In this document: one piece after another, positions 11,970 through 22,229 of the stretch
Position numbering within the stretch: position 1 is the first letter of the stretch
Layout of the letters: the number at the start of each line of letters is the position of its first letter
DNA from: Iris pallida
Lineage: Eukaryota > Streptophyta > Magnoliopsida > Asparagales > Iridaceae
Direction: 5' to 3'
NCBI GenBank assembly: GCA_029216955.1
Contig: JANAVB010009599.1
Span: 5,975,710-6,039,709, forward strand
Length of the DNA stretch: 64,000 bases
The notes under the pieces: model-generated
What the model saw: the letters and a program-made list of their open reading frames with translations, nothing else
Database searches by the model: none
What the model was told of the DNA's origin: nothing
Program-made: the position numbers and the translations under genes

Positions 11970-12646
11970 TAGTATCTACTGTATCAAATTAGTATCGGTC
12001 TATCGGTTTGGTATAGGACGTATCAGATTGGTATTGGCCTTAACAAATTGGTATCGTCCTATCCGCTATGTACATGTATCGGCCGTATAGCTAGGATTCA
12101 TATTGGCCTTATCGATTTGGTATCGGTCATATCTAATAGGTATCGGCCGTGTTGGATTAGTATCGACCATTTCGGATTAGTATCGTGAAAGTTTTAGTAA
12201 CAACTGTACTTGGATATCTCTCTTCTCGAGCTAGAATACCATTACAAGAGAGTCACCAGATCATGATTGGCCAGTTACAGTAACATACATGCTTCGTTTT
12301 CCATCAGGAAAAGCGAGGTTGAAAAGGAAGTATGTATGTTCTGTAACTGGCCAGCTATGCTCTCGTGACTCTCTTGTAATGGTAATCTAGCTCTAGAAGA
12401 GAAATCCAAGTACAGTTGTTACTAAACCTTCCACGATACTAATCGAAATGGTCTATACTAATCCAATACGGCCGATACCTATCGGATATGACCAATACCA
12501 AATCGATAAGGCCAATACGAATCCTAGCTATACGGCCGATACATATCGGATAGGACGATACCAATTCGCTAAGACCAATACCAACCGATACGGCCCATAC
12601 CAAACCGGTAGATCGATACTAATCCGATACGGTCAATACCTATAAG
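11970..12646. repeat. Long hairpin B in CACTA1
   Basis: The arms, about 11970-12294 and 12328-12646, pair with good but imperfect complementarity around a 33-base loop. The outer two thirds of each arm consist of degenerate GTATCGGCC/GGCCGATAC units spaced about 20-40 bases. The inner third is unique sequence: AACAACTGTACTTGGAT on the left pairs with ATCCAAGTACAGTTGTT on the right. The arms differ by small indels, so the repeat has aged. It is separated from hairpin A by about 240 bases. Confidence 0.9.
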
Positions 12647-12760
12647 TACCTACGGTCCAGGAGTTTGATCTGCTGGTATATCCATGTACGATCAACGAAG
12701 TAACGATCCATTTCAATTTAGATGTGAAAATCTGTATCGTATGACAAACTAAACATAATC

Positions 12761-13164
12761 AGTTCATGTCAGTCTGCACTTTCTATAGTAACGACCATAA
12801 GTTTTATGTTCTTCAATGATATATTTCATATGCTTAATTGCCAAGTATGGGAACGAATGGCTCAAAACACAACCCAAAATTCATTCTAGCATACATTAGT
12901 GTGAATCATCTATGTTCTGTACATATGGTGTAGTATATGTTCTTATCATATCTAGTATCTGAAGAATGTAACAGAATCAAGATAAACTCACATAATGTAA
13001 TACTAAGACATCATCTACTACTATATAAGATATAGTGATAGGTTTTCATATCATCATTGCCGAGGGATGAGGGTCGAAGGACAGTCAACTTTATCTACGG
13101 CTACATAGTTTCTGCCTCGCCAGTCGAATGGCTACAGGGACTATGTCCTGATCACCATGTCGTA
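12761..13164 (+). repeat. CACTA-family conserved segment R, CACTA1 copy 1
   Basis: About 400 bases that recur at 13631-13941 in this element and, inverted, at 46830-47233 and 47527-47765 in CACTA2. Shared blocks include CATCTATGTTCTGTACATAT, ATCATCTACTACTATATAAG, TCAACTTTATCTACGGCTAC and TCTGCCTCGCCAGTCGAATG. No long frame is conserved, so it may be intronic or regulatory. The orientation flip matches the opposite orientations of the two transposons. Confidence 0.85.
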
Positions 13165-13279
13165 GTCCAATACAATCCAGAGATTGACCCAGTACTAATT
13201 CATATACGTAGTTCAATACAAATTGTCTAATACAAAAACAACCAAATACAAATAGTCCAATACAAATAAGTACTAATAG

Positions 13280-13513
13280 CTAATAAGAACCACGAAGCTC
13301 ACGCAAACGCTTAGTGATACGATCACGCAACCACCTCGAATAAGTGGGATCGACGGCGGCATGAGAGATGTAGTCCATTGCAGGTGCTGGATGAATAGAA
13401 CTCCCTGTCTCATTAGCTACCGGTGCCACTTCCTCCTTAACAGTAGGAGGAACCACCTCAGCATTCAGTGTTTCCCTCAAACGACGTGCCGCTCCTCGGG
13501 TCATGGGTGCCAT
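13280..13513 (-). CDS. Small MAP-TRG protein of CACTA1, copy B (paralogue of the 10542-10907 ORF)
   Basis: This 77-residue frame begins MAPMTRGAARRLRETL, 2 bases after a CTTACCAG that could be a splice acceptor on the minus strand. It has one VKEEVAP motif, a short linker, and a C-terminal PTYSRWLRDRITKRLREL helix-like, basic segment. The paralogue at 10542-10907 shares the MAP-x-T-x-x-G start, the KEEV repeat and the P-[ST]-Y-x-x-W-L tail. The two ORFs sit in a duplicated unit together with segment R, so both were probably created by one tandem duplication. It is shorter than copy A by about 40 residues, mostly in the repeat. No known family is recognised; it could be one exon of a longer gene. 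Confidence 0.5.
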   Translation of the reverse strand: MAPMTRGAARRLRETLNAEVVPPTVKEEVAPVANETGSSIHPAPAMDYISHAAVDPTYSRWLRDRITKRLRELRGSY

Positions 13514-13630
13514 CTGGTAAGATCGATATTCATAAATAATATAATTTAAACATAAGCAAGCTAACTAAAGGAACCATCATCTCGTTTGAGTATATTTTCG
13601 AAAGCCGATAAAATACAGAATATTTGATTT

Positions 13631-13941
13631 TTTGCCAAGTGTGAGAACGGATGGCTCAGAACACAACCCAAAATTTATTCTAGCATACATTAGAGTGAAT
13701 CATCTATGTTCTGTACATATGGTATAGTATATGTTCTTATCGTATCTAGTATCTGAAGAATGTAACAGAATCAAGATGAACTCACATAATGTAATACTAA
13801 GACATCATCTACTACTATATAAGATATAGTGATAGGTTATCATATCATCATTGCCGAGGGATGATGGTCGGATGACAGTCAACTTTATCTACGGCTACAT
13901 AGTTTCTGCCTCGCCAGTCGAATGGCTGCAGGGACTATGTC
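13631..13941 (+). repeat. CACTA-family conserved segment R, CACTA1 copy 2
   Basis: Direct repeat of the segment at 12761-13164, starting at TTTGCCAAGTGTGAGAACGG and ending at GCAGGGACTATGTCGG. The two copies flank the small ORF at 13280-13513. A second short match, GGACAGTCAACTTTAT, follows at 13943-13960. Confidence 0.85.
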
Positions 13942-13974
13942 GGAGGACAGTCAACTTTATTAATAGTTATTTGT

Positions 13975-14212
13975 TTTTTGATACCAAAAAATCCGATACT
14001 CCGATCCGAAACCACCGATATTACCGATACCCCTGATCCGATACTCATAGGAATGGTCCGATACCGATTTCGATTTCGATACCGATTTTGATACCCTCTC
14101 CCCCGATCCGATACACCGATCCGAAACCACCGATACTCATAGGAATGGTACAATCTGAAACCACCGATACCCGCCCACCCGAAACCTTTTCCTTGCCCCG
14201 AAACCCTACCCG
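13975..14212. repeat. Direct repeats of the CCGATAC type
   Basis: Two or more imperfect direct repeats built around CCGATCCGAAACCACCGATA and ACTCATAGGAATGGT. The CCGATAC core resembles the units in the arms of hairpin B. They end at the junction with chromovirus sequence. Confidence 0.7.
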
Positions 14213-14213
14213 A

Positions 14214-14757
14214 GATTTTTACAGATCACAAGAGCTTAAAGTATGTGTTCACTCAGAAGGAGTTGAACATGAGGCAGCGCAGATGGCTAGAGTTGATGTA
14301 GGACTTTGACATCCTACTTCAGTATCACCCAGGGAAGGCCAACTTGGTTGCCGATGCCTTGAATAGGTATCCGGCATCCATGTATTTGACGATGGACCGT
14401 CACTTGCTTGCTGACTTGGAGAGCCTTGGGATTGAGGTGATCGTGTCCGGAGTACAGATGCAGTTATGGGGCCTTCAGATACAGTCGAACTTGATGGAGA
14501 GGATCAAGGAGACACAGTTTGAGGACGTTGCTCTCCGGTGTCTCCGAGAGCAGGTTCGAGCAGAATTGGTGGATGGTGAGTTTTCTCTTGCAGAGGATGG
14601 TGCCTTGCGGCACGGTTCCAGGTTATGTGTACCCAGCGAAGATCTCAGGGAGCAAGTTATGCAGGAGGCCCACATATCTCAGTACTCTATACACCCTGGT
14701 GCCAACAAGATATACCGAGATCTGAGGGAGCATGTATGGGCCCATGCAGGTCTAGAC
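14214..14757 (+). pseudogene. Chromovirus RNase H end plus integrase N-terminal fragment, out of order
   Basis: The translation starts at [20 protein letters not shown] (end of the Ty3/gypsy RNase H, after a short flank) and has one TAG near 14308. It continues through YHPGKANLVADALNRYPA, then the spacer typical of Tekay/Del pol (MDRHLLADLESLGIEV). It ends in the start of the integrase zinc-binding domain (HPGANKIYRDLREHVW). It stops abruptly at 14757. In a normal element this piece lies downstream of the reverse transcriptase, yet here it comes before gag. It would follow the fragment ending near 21718 after a gap of roughly 60 residues of RNase H. The order is therefore circularly permuted. 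Confidence 0.85.
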
Positions 14758-14971
14758 TGAAAGTTTAGAGGTATTCGAACCAAAGTATCACTACAGCCTG
14801 CAGTAGAATATATGACATTAGTTTTCAAGGTACTTAATCACATTAGGAAAAACTCTATTATTGCCATCTAAATTCTTACTGTCAATTGATTTCTTTTGAA
14901 TTTTAACTGTCCGCCTTTGTTATATCGCTTCTTTCTCAGCAATTGATACCCTTTTTTGGTGTGTCTTCAGG
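14758..14971 (+). other. Spacer between permuted chromovirus pieces, intron-like
   Basis: Noncoding, AT-rich. Its end is pyrimidine-rich, with TTCTTTCTCAG at about 14929-14939 and TGTGTCTTCAG at 14960-14970 just before ATGGTGGAGACGCG at 14972. It could be the chromovirus 5' leader with splice-acceptor-like sequence. No LTR end or primer site is visible here. Confidence 0.4.
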
Positions 14972-16258
14972 ATGGTGGAGACGCGGTCGCAATATACCAT
15001 TCATGGGGATGCTGTAGAGGGGACTGCTACCTCTCTGCCAGTTCAGCAGGGTCAGGAGACTGCAGCTCCTGCTACCTCTGCTCGTATTGGGACTTCAGCA
15101 GCAGCAGCAGGGGGTATGCCTCCACCGGCTCGGAGGCAGGACCCAGTCATCCCAGAGATGCATTTCCAGCAGCCGCCGCCTACAGGATACGTAGATGCGG
15201 CACAGATGTTCGCCTACTTCCAGCAGTTTATGGAGGTGTAGTAGACCCGACAGGCCAGGAGCATGGAGTTGGCCATTACGACAATCGCAGCTCGACCAGC
15301 AGTCCAACAGCCGAGGATACCTGGGATAGAGCAGTTCCAGAAGATGAGCCCTAGAGACTTCCTGGGGACAGAGGGGATTCTATATGCTGACGAGTGGATC
15401 GAGCATATAGAGGAGATCTTTCGCCTGGACGGGATACCGGCAGATCTCCAGATAGAGGCAGCTGCTAGCCGGATGCGAGATCTTGCTCGCACCTGGTATC
15501 AGTCAGACCCCAGGGTGGAGGTAGCTAGATAGACCTGGGAGGAGTTCAAGGGCTTCTTCAAGAAGAAGTTCTTTCCAGATTCAGCACTCCGAGCCTTGGA
15601 GTCGCAGTTTGAGAGCTTAGTTCAGGGGAGCCTGTCAGTAGAGGAGTACGCTGGGGAGTTCGGCCGCCTCGACAGATTCGTAGAGGGCTTGAGCGAGACG
15701 GCGAAGGCCCAGAGGTTCCGAAAGAGTCTGGTCAAGGAAGTCAAGTTCTTGACCAAGGGCAACAGGGATGCCACTTTTGAGAAGATTTTGACGGGAGCCT
15801 TATTGGCTGAGGATGATCTTGAGCTTAGGCTCAAGAGGGGGCGAGACCCTGTTGGGGACAGCAGCAGCGGAGGCTAGGCCAAGAGGCCTCACTTTCAGCA
15901 CCAGCAGCCGAGGCAGTTCCAGTCGCAGCCGTTCCAGCAGAGACAGCAGCAGCAGCCGAGACAGCACCAGCAGGGCCAGAGACAGGTTATCACTTGTGCT
16001 TACTGTAAGAAGCCCGGGCATGTCTTCAATGAGTGCCGGAAGAGGCTAGGCCAGTGCCTAGTGTGTGGTTCAACAGACCACCAGATGAGGGAGCGTCGTA
16101 TGGGACGAGCAGCTCCGGGAGCAGCAGTCAGAGCTCCAGCAGGCCAGCAGAGAGGACCAGCCCTGTCGACACAGCAGCAGAGGTTCGTCCAGCACCAGCA
16201 GCAGGCCAGGGGAGGCCAGTAGGGGCGAGCTTTCACGATGGCGGCTGAAGATGCATAG
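14972..16258 (+). pseudogene. Chromovirus gag in CACTA1, only glutamine-to-stop changes
   Basis: This is the gag protein of a Tekay/Del-like Ty3/gypsy element. It starts MVETRSQYTIHGDAVEG. The Retrotrans_gag region is at about 15330-15830 (PRDFLGTEGILYADEWIEHI, SLSVEEYAGEFGRL, FRKSLVKEVKFLTKG). A Gln-rich linker follows, then a zinc knuckle CAYCKKPGHVFNEC near 15995-16036 and a second Cys/His cluster (CLVCGSTDH). One frame runs from 14972 to 17404 without an indel. It is broken only by TAG codons at about 15239, 15242, 15530, 15875, 16220 and 16256, positions where related proteins usually have glutamine. This fits C-to-T decay at CAG sites rather than random mutation. Confidence 0.88.
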
Positions 16259-17404
16259 GTGATAGGAGAGCTGATCGCAGGTTCGGTTCTTTTAGACTCC
16301 AGTCCAGCTTTTGCATTATTCGATTCCGGTGCTTCGTATAGTTTCATATCAGTATCATTTGCGATTAGACACGGTATCATAGCTGAATCGTTGCCTAGGA
16401 CTTACAAGATCACGACCGGGGGTGGCATTATCCTCGTTAGTGATATTTGTAAGGGTCGGAGTGTTGTTTTGGGAGGCCGTGAGTTGGAGGTGAGCCTGCT
16501 CATAATGCCATTGCCGAACTACCATATAGTACTCAGTATGGGTTGGTTGAGCAGGCACCACGCAAGCATTGATTGCAGAGGGGGTAGAGTTTTCTTCAGA
16601 GTGCCGGAGAAGCCAGAGTTCGAGTACTCCAGACGTCAGGCGGAGCAGAGCAGCAGAGTTTTCTGCGGAGTCTCGGTTGAGGAGCAGACGATTCCAAACC
16701 CCTTGATAGCAGAGTATATGGACATTTTTCCAAAGGAGTTGCCTGGATTGCCACCAGACAAAGATATTGAGTTCTCGATAGACTTGGTTCCAGGAGCGGA
16801 ACCCATCTCTCAGCATGTCTATCTGGTGAACAAAAGTGAGTTGGTAGAGCTGAAGAAGCAGGTAGATGAGCTGCAGGACAAGGGCTTCATCCGTTCGAGT
16901 TCGTCGCCGTGGGGTGTACCAGTATTGTTTGTGTCGAAGAAGGATGGGTTAGTACAGATGTGTATTGACTACAGGGCACTCAACAACCTGACGATCAAGA
17001 ACAGATACCCACTGCCGCGGATCGATGATCTTTTTGACCAGTTGAACGGAGCTCGGGTATTTTCTAAGATTGATCTGAGATCAGGATATCACCAGGTGAA
17101 GGTGAAGGGGGAGGATGTTCCCAAGACCGCTTTCAGGACGCAGTATGGGCAGTTTGAGTTTTTGGTTATACCGTTTGGGCTGACCAATGCACCAGCAGTG
17201 TTTGTGAACCTAATGAACAAGGTGTTCCACCAGTACTTGGACAAGTTCGTGGTGGTATTCATTGACGACATCTTGGTATATTCCAAGACTGAGGAGGAGT
17301 ACGAGGAGCACTTGAGAGTAGTGCTGGAGACTCTCAGGAAGGAGCAGCTTTATGGAAACCTCTCCAAGTGTGAGTTCTTCTTAGACCGGGTTATCTTTTT
17401 GGGG
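16259..17404 (+). pseudogene. Chromovirus protease and reverse transcriptase, part 1 (split by solo LTR)
   Basis: This continues the gag frame. The protease active site is [10 protein letters not shown] at about residues 21-30, followed by a typical ...[11 protein letters not shown] flap region. Reverse transcriptase follows with [52 protein letters not shown] and the catalytic [11 protein letters not shown]. The frame is open to VIFLG at 17404, where a 4,000 bp solo LTR interrupts. It resumes in the same frame at 21410 with HVVTGYGISVDPKK once one TGGGG copy is removed. This half has no internal stop, so it was the best-kept part of the element before the LTR arrived. Confidence 0.92.
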
Positions 17405-20400
17405 TGTAAAACCCCTAAATTTTTACTATATTTTTTATTTATTTATTAATTTGCATGGATTTAAAAATTTTGGTACTGTATGTCACGTAGCCGTATTGTA
17501 CGTCATATGCGAAATTTTCGTTTGCTCAACGAGTACGAATATGTGCGAGCGTACATATTTTATAAAAATATTTTCTTTTCTATTTTAATATACACTTTCA
17601 AAATTATATAATTATTATTCTTGCTATAAAAAGCCTTTGTTTCTAAAAGGTTATTAATGATAAATAATATTTTTGTATACTAGAAAAGCCTAATTATGTA
17701 AAGGATATTTGTTGCATACAAATATTTTGTTATTTATTTATTGGTCTATTTTAAATAAAAGTATAATTTTCAGAATTTATTAATAGTAATATTTTATTGT
17801 TCAAAAAGATATTTAAAAATATTTATTATTTTCGAAATTATTATTATTGGTATTTTGAAAAATATTTTTGGAAGTTATTTTGGCCAATTAAATCTTGATT
17901 TAATGTTTGGAATTATTTAAATAGATTAAACTAGTATCTATATTTGGAATTGGATTATTTGATTTGATTTTAAACTAAAGGGATTTAATTTAAATAGGAT
18001 TTGCATTGGAATTGGATTGGGATTTGAATTTGGATTTGATTTAAATTAATATATGAATTATCTACATTGGGTTTTAAATATCCTAGTCCATATCTAATTG
18101 GAAATTCCCACATCCTATAAATAGGCAGGTACTCCTCCAAATTCCACACATCCACAAATTCTCTACAATCCAATGGTGCGTGCCTCGTGTCCTCCCCCAT
18201 CCAATTCTTATTCCAATTCTTTTTACAAATACAATTATTATTTCGTGTCGACATCCCCGACACCATCAAAATTTCCAAACCTAAACCCTAACCCTAATCC
18301 TAACTTCTCCGACCATCTCCTCCATGGTCTGCCAACCTGACCAATGCCCCGATCTCTACCTCCGCGTGCCTCTACAACCCATCGCCGCCACCAGCACCGC
18401 TCCTTCACCACCACCATCCCAGCTCTCCCCAACTCCTCGCCGAATCACCAAACTAGTCACCAGCAAAACCAACCCCTGCTGCCTACGCCGCCACCGGACC
18501 TCCCCGACACCACCAACTTCCAGCCACCACCATCACCATCGACTACATCACCACAAAAATTTACCATCGCCCGCGACCACCCTGTCGTCACCCCCGACCA
18601 CCACCGTGGTCACCATCCGTAACGCCACCACCGACGTCAAAACCCCGGCCGTCACCCAAATCTATCAAACCAGGAAGAAAGAAAACCCTAACCCTAGGAC
18701 TTACCTCGCCGGCCGACCGTCCGCCGACGCGCGCGTCCGATCCCCACCGCCTGTGACCGCTGAACGCCCTCCGCCGCTGGTGCGCGGCTGTCCTCTTGTC
18801 GCCACCGGCCGACGACTCGACCCCGCAGCCTCCGACAAACGCCGCTCCGCCACCCGTCCGCCGAACCCTCTCCTCTCCTCCGCCTTGGCCAAACCCTCAC
18901 CGCCGGAACCCCGATCGTCCCCAGGCCGAGCCCCAACGCCGATTTCCCCAGCTCCGGACCATACCAGCTCCGGCGAAACCCCCGCATGCCGCCGCCCACG
19001 CCCAGTCCAGCGCCGCGTCTCGCCGCTCCCTCTCCGCCTCCTCCGTCTAACTCTCTGCGCGAGCCAAGCCCTAGACTCGTCCCCACTCTTCCCTCTCTCT
19101 CCTTTAGCTCCTCTCTCCCTCTCGCCTACGCCATCTCCTCTCTCTTTCTTAGTCTCCCTCTTCCTTTTTCGTTTTCTAAAGGAGCAACTCTTGGTTGCTG
19201 TGATTACTGGTTTTCGTGTGTTTTTGTCTTTTCTTTTTCTTTTTACTTTTTCTTTTTCTTCCTGTTTGTTATTACTGATTAGTAAAGTGATTATTATTTT
19301 TATTATTATTAACTTTATTATTATTATTATTATTTTCTTTGTTCCTTTGTTGTTTTGGATGTTAGATTATTGGATATTATTATTATTATTAATATTATTA
19401 TTATTATTATTAATACTTTGTTTTGTTATTTTTATTAATTTTATTATTAACTTGATTATTATTATTAGTGTCCCTTTGTTTTAAGAGGAACATCAACAAT
19501 TATGTTATTGTGATTAAAAGGTATCAACATAAGTTATTTATTATTATTAAATACTTATTTAGTGTTCATTAAAAATATATGTATAAGTTTTATATTAGTA
19601 TGATAAATTGGTTTTTCTAATATTTTCATATATTTTTCTAAATCATTTTTACTAATAGTTTTCTATCTATAAAGCTCTTCTGTCGACTTAAGGAAATTTT
19701 AACTAATATATCCCTATCAAAAATCTTATTTTCTACAAACGTAGCGTTTCTGCCAAAAACGATTTTTCTCGACTTTAAAGAATTTATAAAGTATTTTTCC
19801 TATAAATATTTTGACTCATAAAAACTAGTTTTCAAGTACTATAAATAGTTTTCTATTATTTATCCATTATTTCTTGATTTTCTTCTGTCCGTATCCAAGT
19901 CCTATTATTCCTATTCCTTCGCCCATTTCGAAACTACCTTATGTCCACCCTAACCGATTTGACCCTTCTGGACTCAATGGAACCTACCGTGCCAATATCA
20001 GAGGTCCCCTTGTGTAGTTGTTACACCAAAATCGCAGTTCGTGTCACCGTGATATTCGCAGCACACCAGGCGCCCTACCAGGCAAGACACCTTGCCATTC
20101 GTTGTTTAATTATTTTAGCTCATATTTCATGCATTATTTATTTTCTTTATGCAAAATAAACTGTGATACATGGCATAACCTGTTAGAATTTATTGTTCAG
20201 TTTCTTGCTACGTATTATTTTCTCACACATTAAACCTAGATTTAAGGGACCACCTTTGTGTGTTGCATTCATGGCCTTGACACGTTGTACTACGAAGTTG
20301 TGTGTCGCATGTAGAACACAGAAGTACGTGATTGGCTGGCCACCAGTACGTACAAGCCGTACGATAGGAATAACCGCTAATAGAGGTTGCATGCTAGTTT

Positions 20401-21404
20401 GACTTAGCGGTTATAGAGTTAGCATTGGGCGGGAAGAACATGATTGGAAGTTGACTACCACCCTATCTATCGTAGACTCGCTCGCTACTAAGGAACGATA
20501 GGTAGACTGTATGCTATAGACTCGCTCGATACTGAAGAATAGTATATGGTGTTGTGACTCGCTACTGAGGTACTGCATTGGTATTTTCTTGACTTGACCC
20601 GGTAGTCATGCGACCATGAACTGTTCTTAAACTGCATTCACTTAGAGCGGTTAGGCTACCCTTATCCGTTAGGTACGAGTACCTTTGGTTTGGATACTTG
20701 TATCTGACCGTGGCTTGGAACAATAACTTATCGCGGATTAGTTCGTCACATCTTGTCATTATTTGGTTGTAGATGTGACTTACTACTTCGATGAGAAGGT
20801 ATTGAACCTTGTTGGGGTCCGGATACCATATCGGATTCTTAGCATGGAAAGATGTGTCGCCGTGAATTAGTTTACCATCTCTTGTCCTTGTTTGGTTGGG
20901 GGGATGGTACGCTCGTTCAGTAGGTGCGTATTGGACCATGTTATAAATTCGATTGACTTATTTATTGAGCAATATTTATTTAGTTTATATGGCATGCTAT
21001 GATGTGTCTTGTTACGTCCCTCTGAGGACCTGGTTGTCTTGCCAGGTGTGTGCTATTGTCTTTCGCAGGTGCTCTAGCTCTAGCCGTGTTCATTGTTATT
21101 TCTCGAGGATGATTGTACTTGGATCGTCTTCGCTTCGCTCGTCACTCATTTCATTTTCTATGTACTTTTTTTTCCTTATTTTGTTGGTAGTGGATTTGTC
21201 TCCGCCCAATATATTGTATCAAGACAATTTCATTATATGATCTTTTATTCAGTTATTCTGTGTGGATGAGATTAGTTGTGGTTTTACTGCATTTACAGCT
21301 TATGTATTTATACGAGGCTTCCATATATTGGAGTATACTTCGTATGAATACAGCTGGCATATCTACGTTCCTAGTCCTACGTATTTTAGGACTGGGGCGT
21401 TACA
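17405..21404 (+). mobile_element. Giant solo LTR (4,000 bp) of a chromovirus
   Basis: It starts TGTAAAACCCC and ends GGGGCGTTACA, and is flanked by TGGGG on both sides (17400-17404 and 21405-21409). Removing it restores the reverse-transcriptase frame. A TATA box lies at 18116-18123. Downstream are a CCCTAA-like patch (18283-18302), a Pro/Ser/Thr-rich transcribed-leader-like region (18324-19150) and an ATT-rich tract (19285-19465). The last 400 bases match 2340-2735. No primer site, polypurine tract or gag-pol lies inside. I infer a solo LTR left by LTR-LTR recombination. The 386-residue open frame at 18324-19484 is low-complexity and I do not count it as a gene. Confidence 0.92.
18116..18123 (+). 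promoter_or_regulatory. TATA box of the giant solo LTR
   Basis: TATAAATA, inside CCTATAAATAGGCAGG, about 710 bases from the LTR start. The following sequence is C/A-rich, as expected for a plant leader, so the transcription start is probably about 30 bases downstream. Confidence 0.7.
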
Positions 21405-21409
21405 TGGGG

Positions 21410-21718
21410 CATGTGGTGACTGGATATGGGATCTCAGTTGACCCCAAGAAGATTGTAGCAGTTGAGGCATGGGCAGCGACGACTTCAGTTGCAGAGATCC
21501 GCAGTTTCTTGGGGTTGGCAGGATATTATAGGAGATTTGTGCAGGATTTCTCCCGGGTTGCAGAGCCGTTGACTCGGTTGACCCGAAAGGATGCTGAGTA
21601 TGTTTGGTCAGAGGAGTGTCTGGCAGCTTTTGATGAGTTGAAGAAGCGGCTTACGGCAGCTTCGATTCTGACATTGCCTTCAGGATCAGGGGGATTTACT
21701 ATCTATAGTGATTCTTAC
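21410..21718 (+). pseudogene. Chromovirus reverse transcriptase thumb and start of RNase H, part 2
   Basis: This resumes the frame broken at 17404: HVVTGYGISVDPKKIVAVEA, then EIRSFLGLAGYYRRFVQDFS (RT connection), then the RNase H start FDELKKRLTAASI and SGSGGFTIYSD. The reading stops after IYSD, the first RNase H catalytic aspartate region. It passes into a 40-base repeat of its own sequence and then C-rich DNA. The rest of RNase H and integrase is absent here; part of it lies out of order at 14214-14757. Confidence 0.9.
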
Positions 21719-21760
21719 GGCAGCTTTTGATGAGTTGAAGAAGCGGCTTACGGCAGCTTC
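21716..21760 (+). repeat. Junction duplication of chromovirus sequence
   Basis: About 40 bases (GCAGCTTTTGATGAGTTGAA, then GAAGCGGCTTACGGCAGCTT) repeat 21624-21663 directly at the end of the chromovirus piece, then run straight into C-rich DNA. Such filler duplications are typical of template-switching repair. Confidence 0.85.
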
Positions 21761-21764
21761 GTGT

Positions 21765-22200
21765 CCGTGTCCTCCCCCCTCCCCACCCCACCACCCCCTC
21801 CCCGACCCCCCTCCCCGACCCCCTCCCTTCCCCTCCCCCACCCCACCCACCCCTCCCCCACCCCCTTACCCCCTCCCCGACCCCCCTCTCCGACAACATC
21901 TACCCCCACCCACCCTCCCCCACCCCACCACCCCCTCCCCGACCTTCCCTTCCCGATAGCACCCCCACCCCGACATTCCCTCCCCGACAGCACCCCCACC
22001 CCGACCCCCCCTCCCCGACCCCCCTCCTCGACCCAGACGACAGTCGACCGCCACCCTCCGAAACCCTAAAATAGAGATAGGGAGGAAAAGAGAAAGAGAG
22101 AGCTTACCGACGAGATCGACGGAGAGAGAGAAATTGCGGGAGGGAAAGAAATTGTCGGAGGAAGAGAGGGGGAAGAGAGAAAAAGTTTGTTGGGGGGAAA
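21765..22200 (-). other. C-rich tract and CACTA1 5' leader-like region
   Basis: 21765-22060 is a run of CCCCGACCCCC/CCCCACCCC units with almost no other structure. From about 22200 down to 22071 the minus strand reads as a CT-rich plant leader (CTCTCTTCCTCCGACAATTT, GATCTCGTCGGTAAGCTCTC, then TAGGGTTTCGG). It includes a possible splice donor CG/GTAAGC. CACTA2 has a similar CT-rich leader just inside its left end. Strand-asymmetric open frames here are low-complexity and not genes. Confidence 0.55.
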
Positions 22201-22229
22201 TAAAAAATTTCCTCCCGTCGATTCAATTT

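Noticed and set aside
18283..18302. CCCTAA-like telomere repeat
   Set aside because: Only about three imperfect units inside an LTR leader; too short for a telomere tract.
18324..19484. 386-codon open frame in the giant solo LTR
   Set aside because: Low-complexity Pro/Ser/Thr stretch followed by a hydrophobic tail from an ATT microsatellite; no domain and other frames are open too. It reads as leader plus repeat.
21708..22069. Overlapping Pro-rich and Gly-rich frames on both strands
   Set aside because: They come from the C-rich tract; composition alone explains them.
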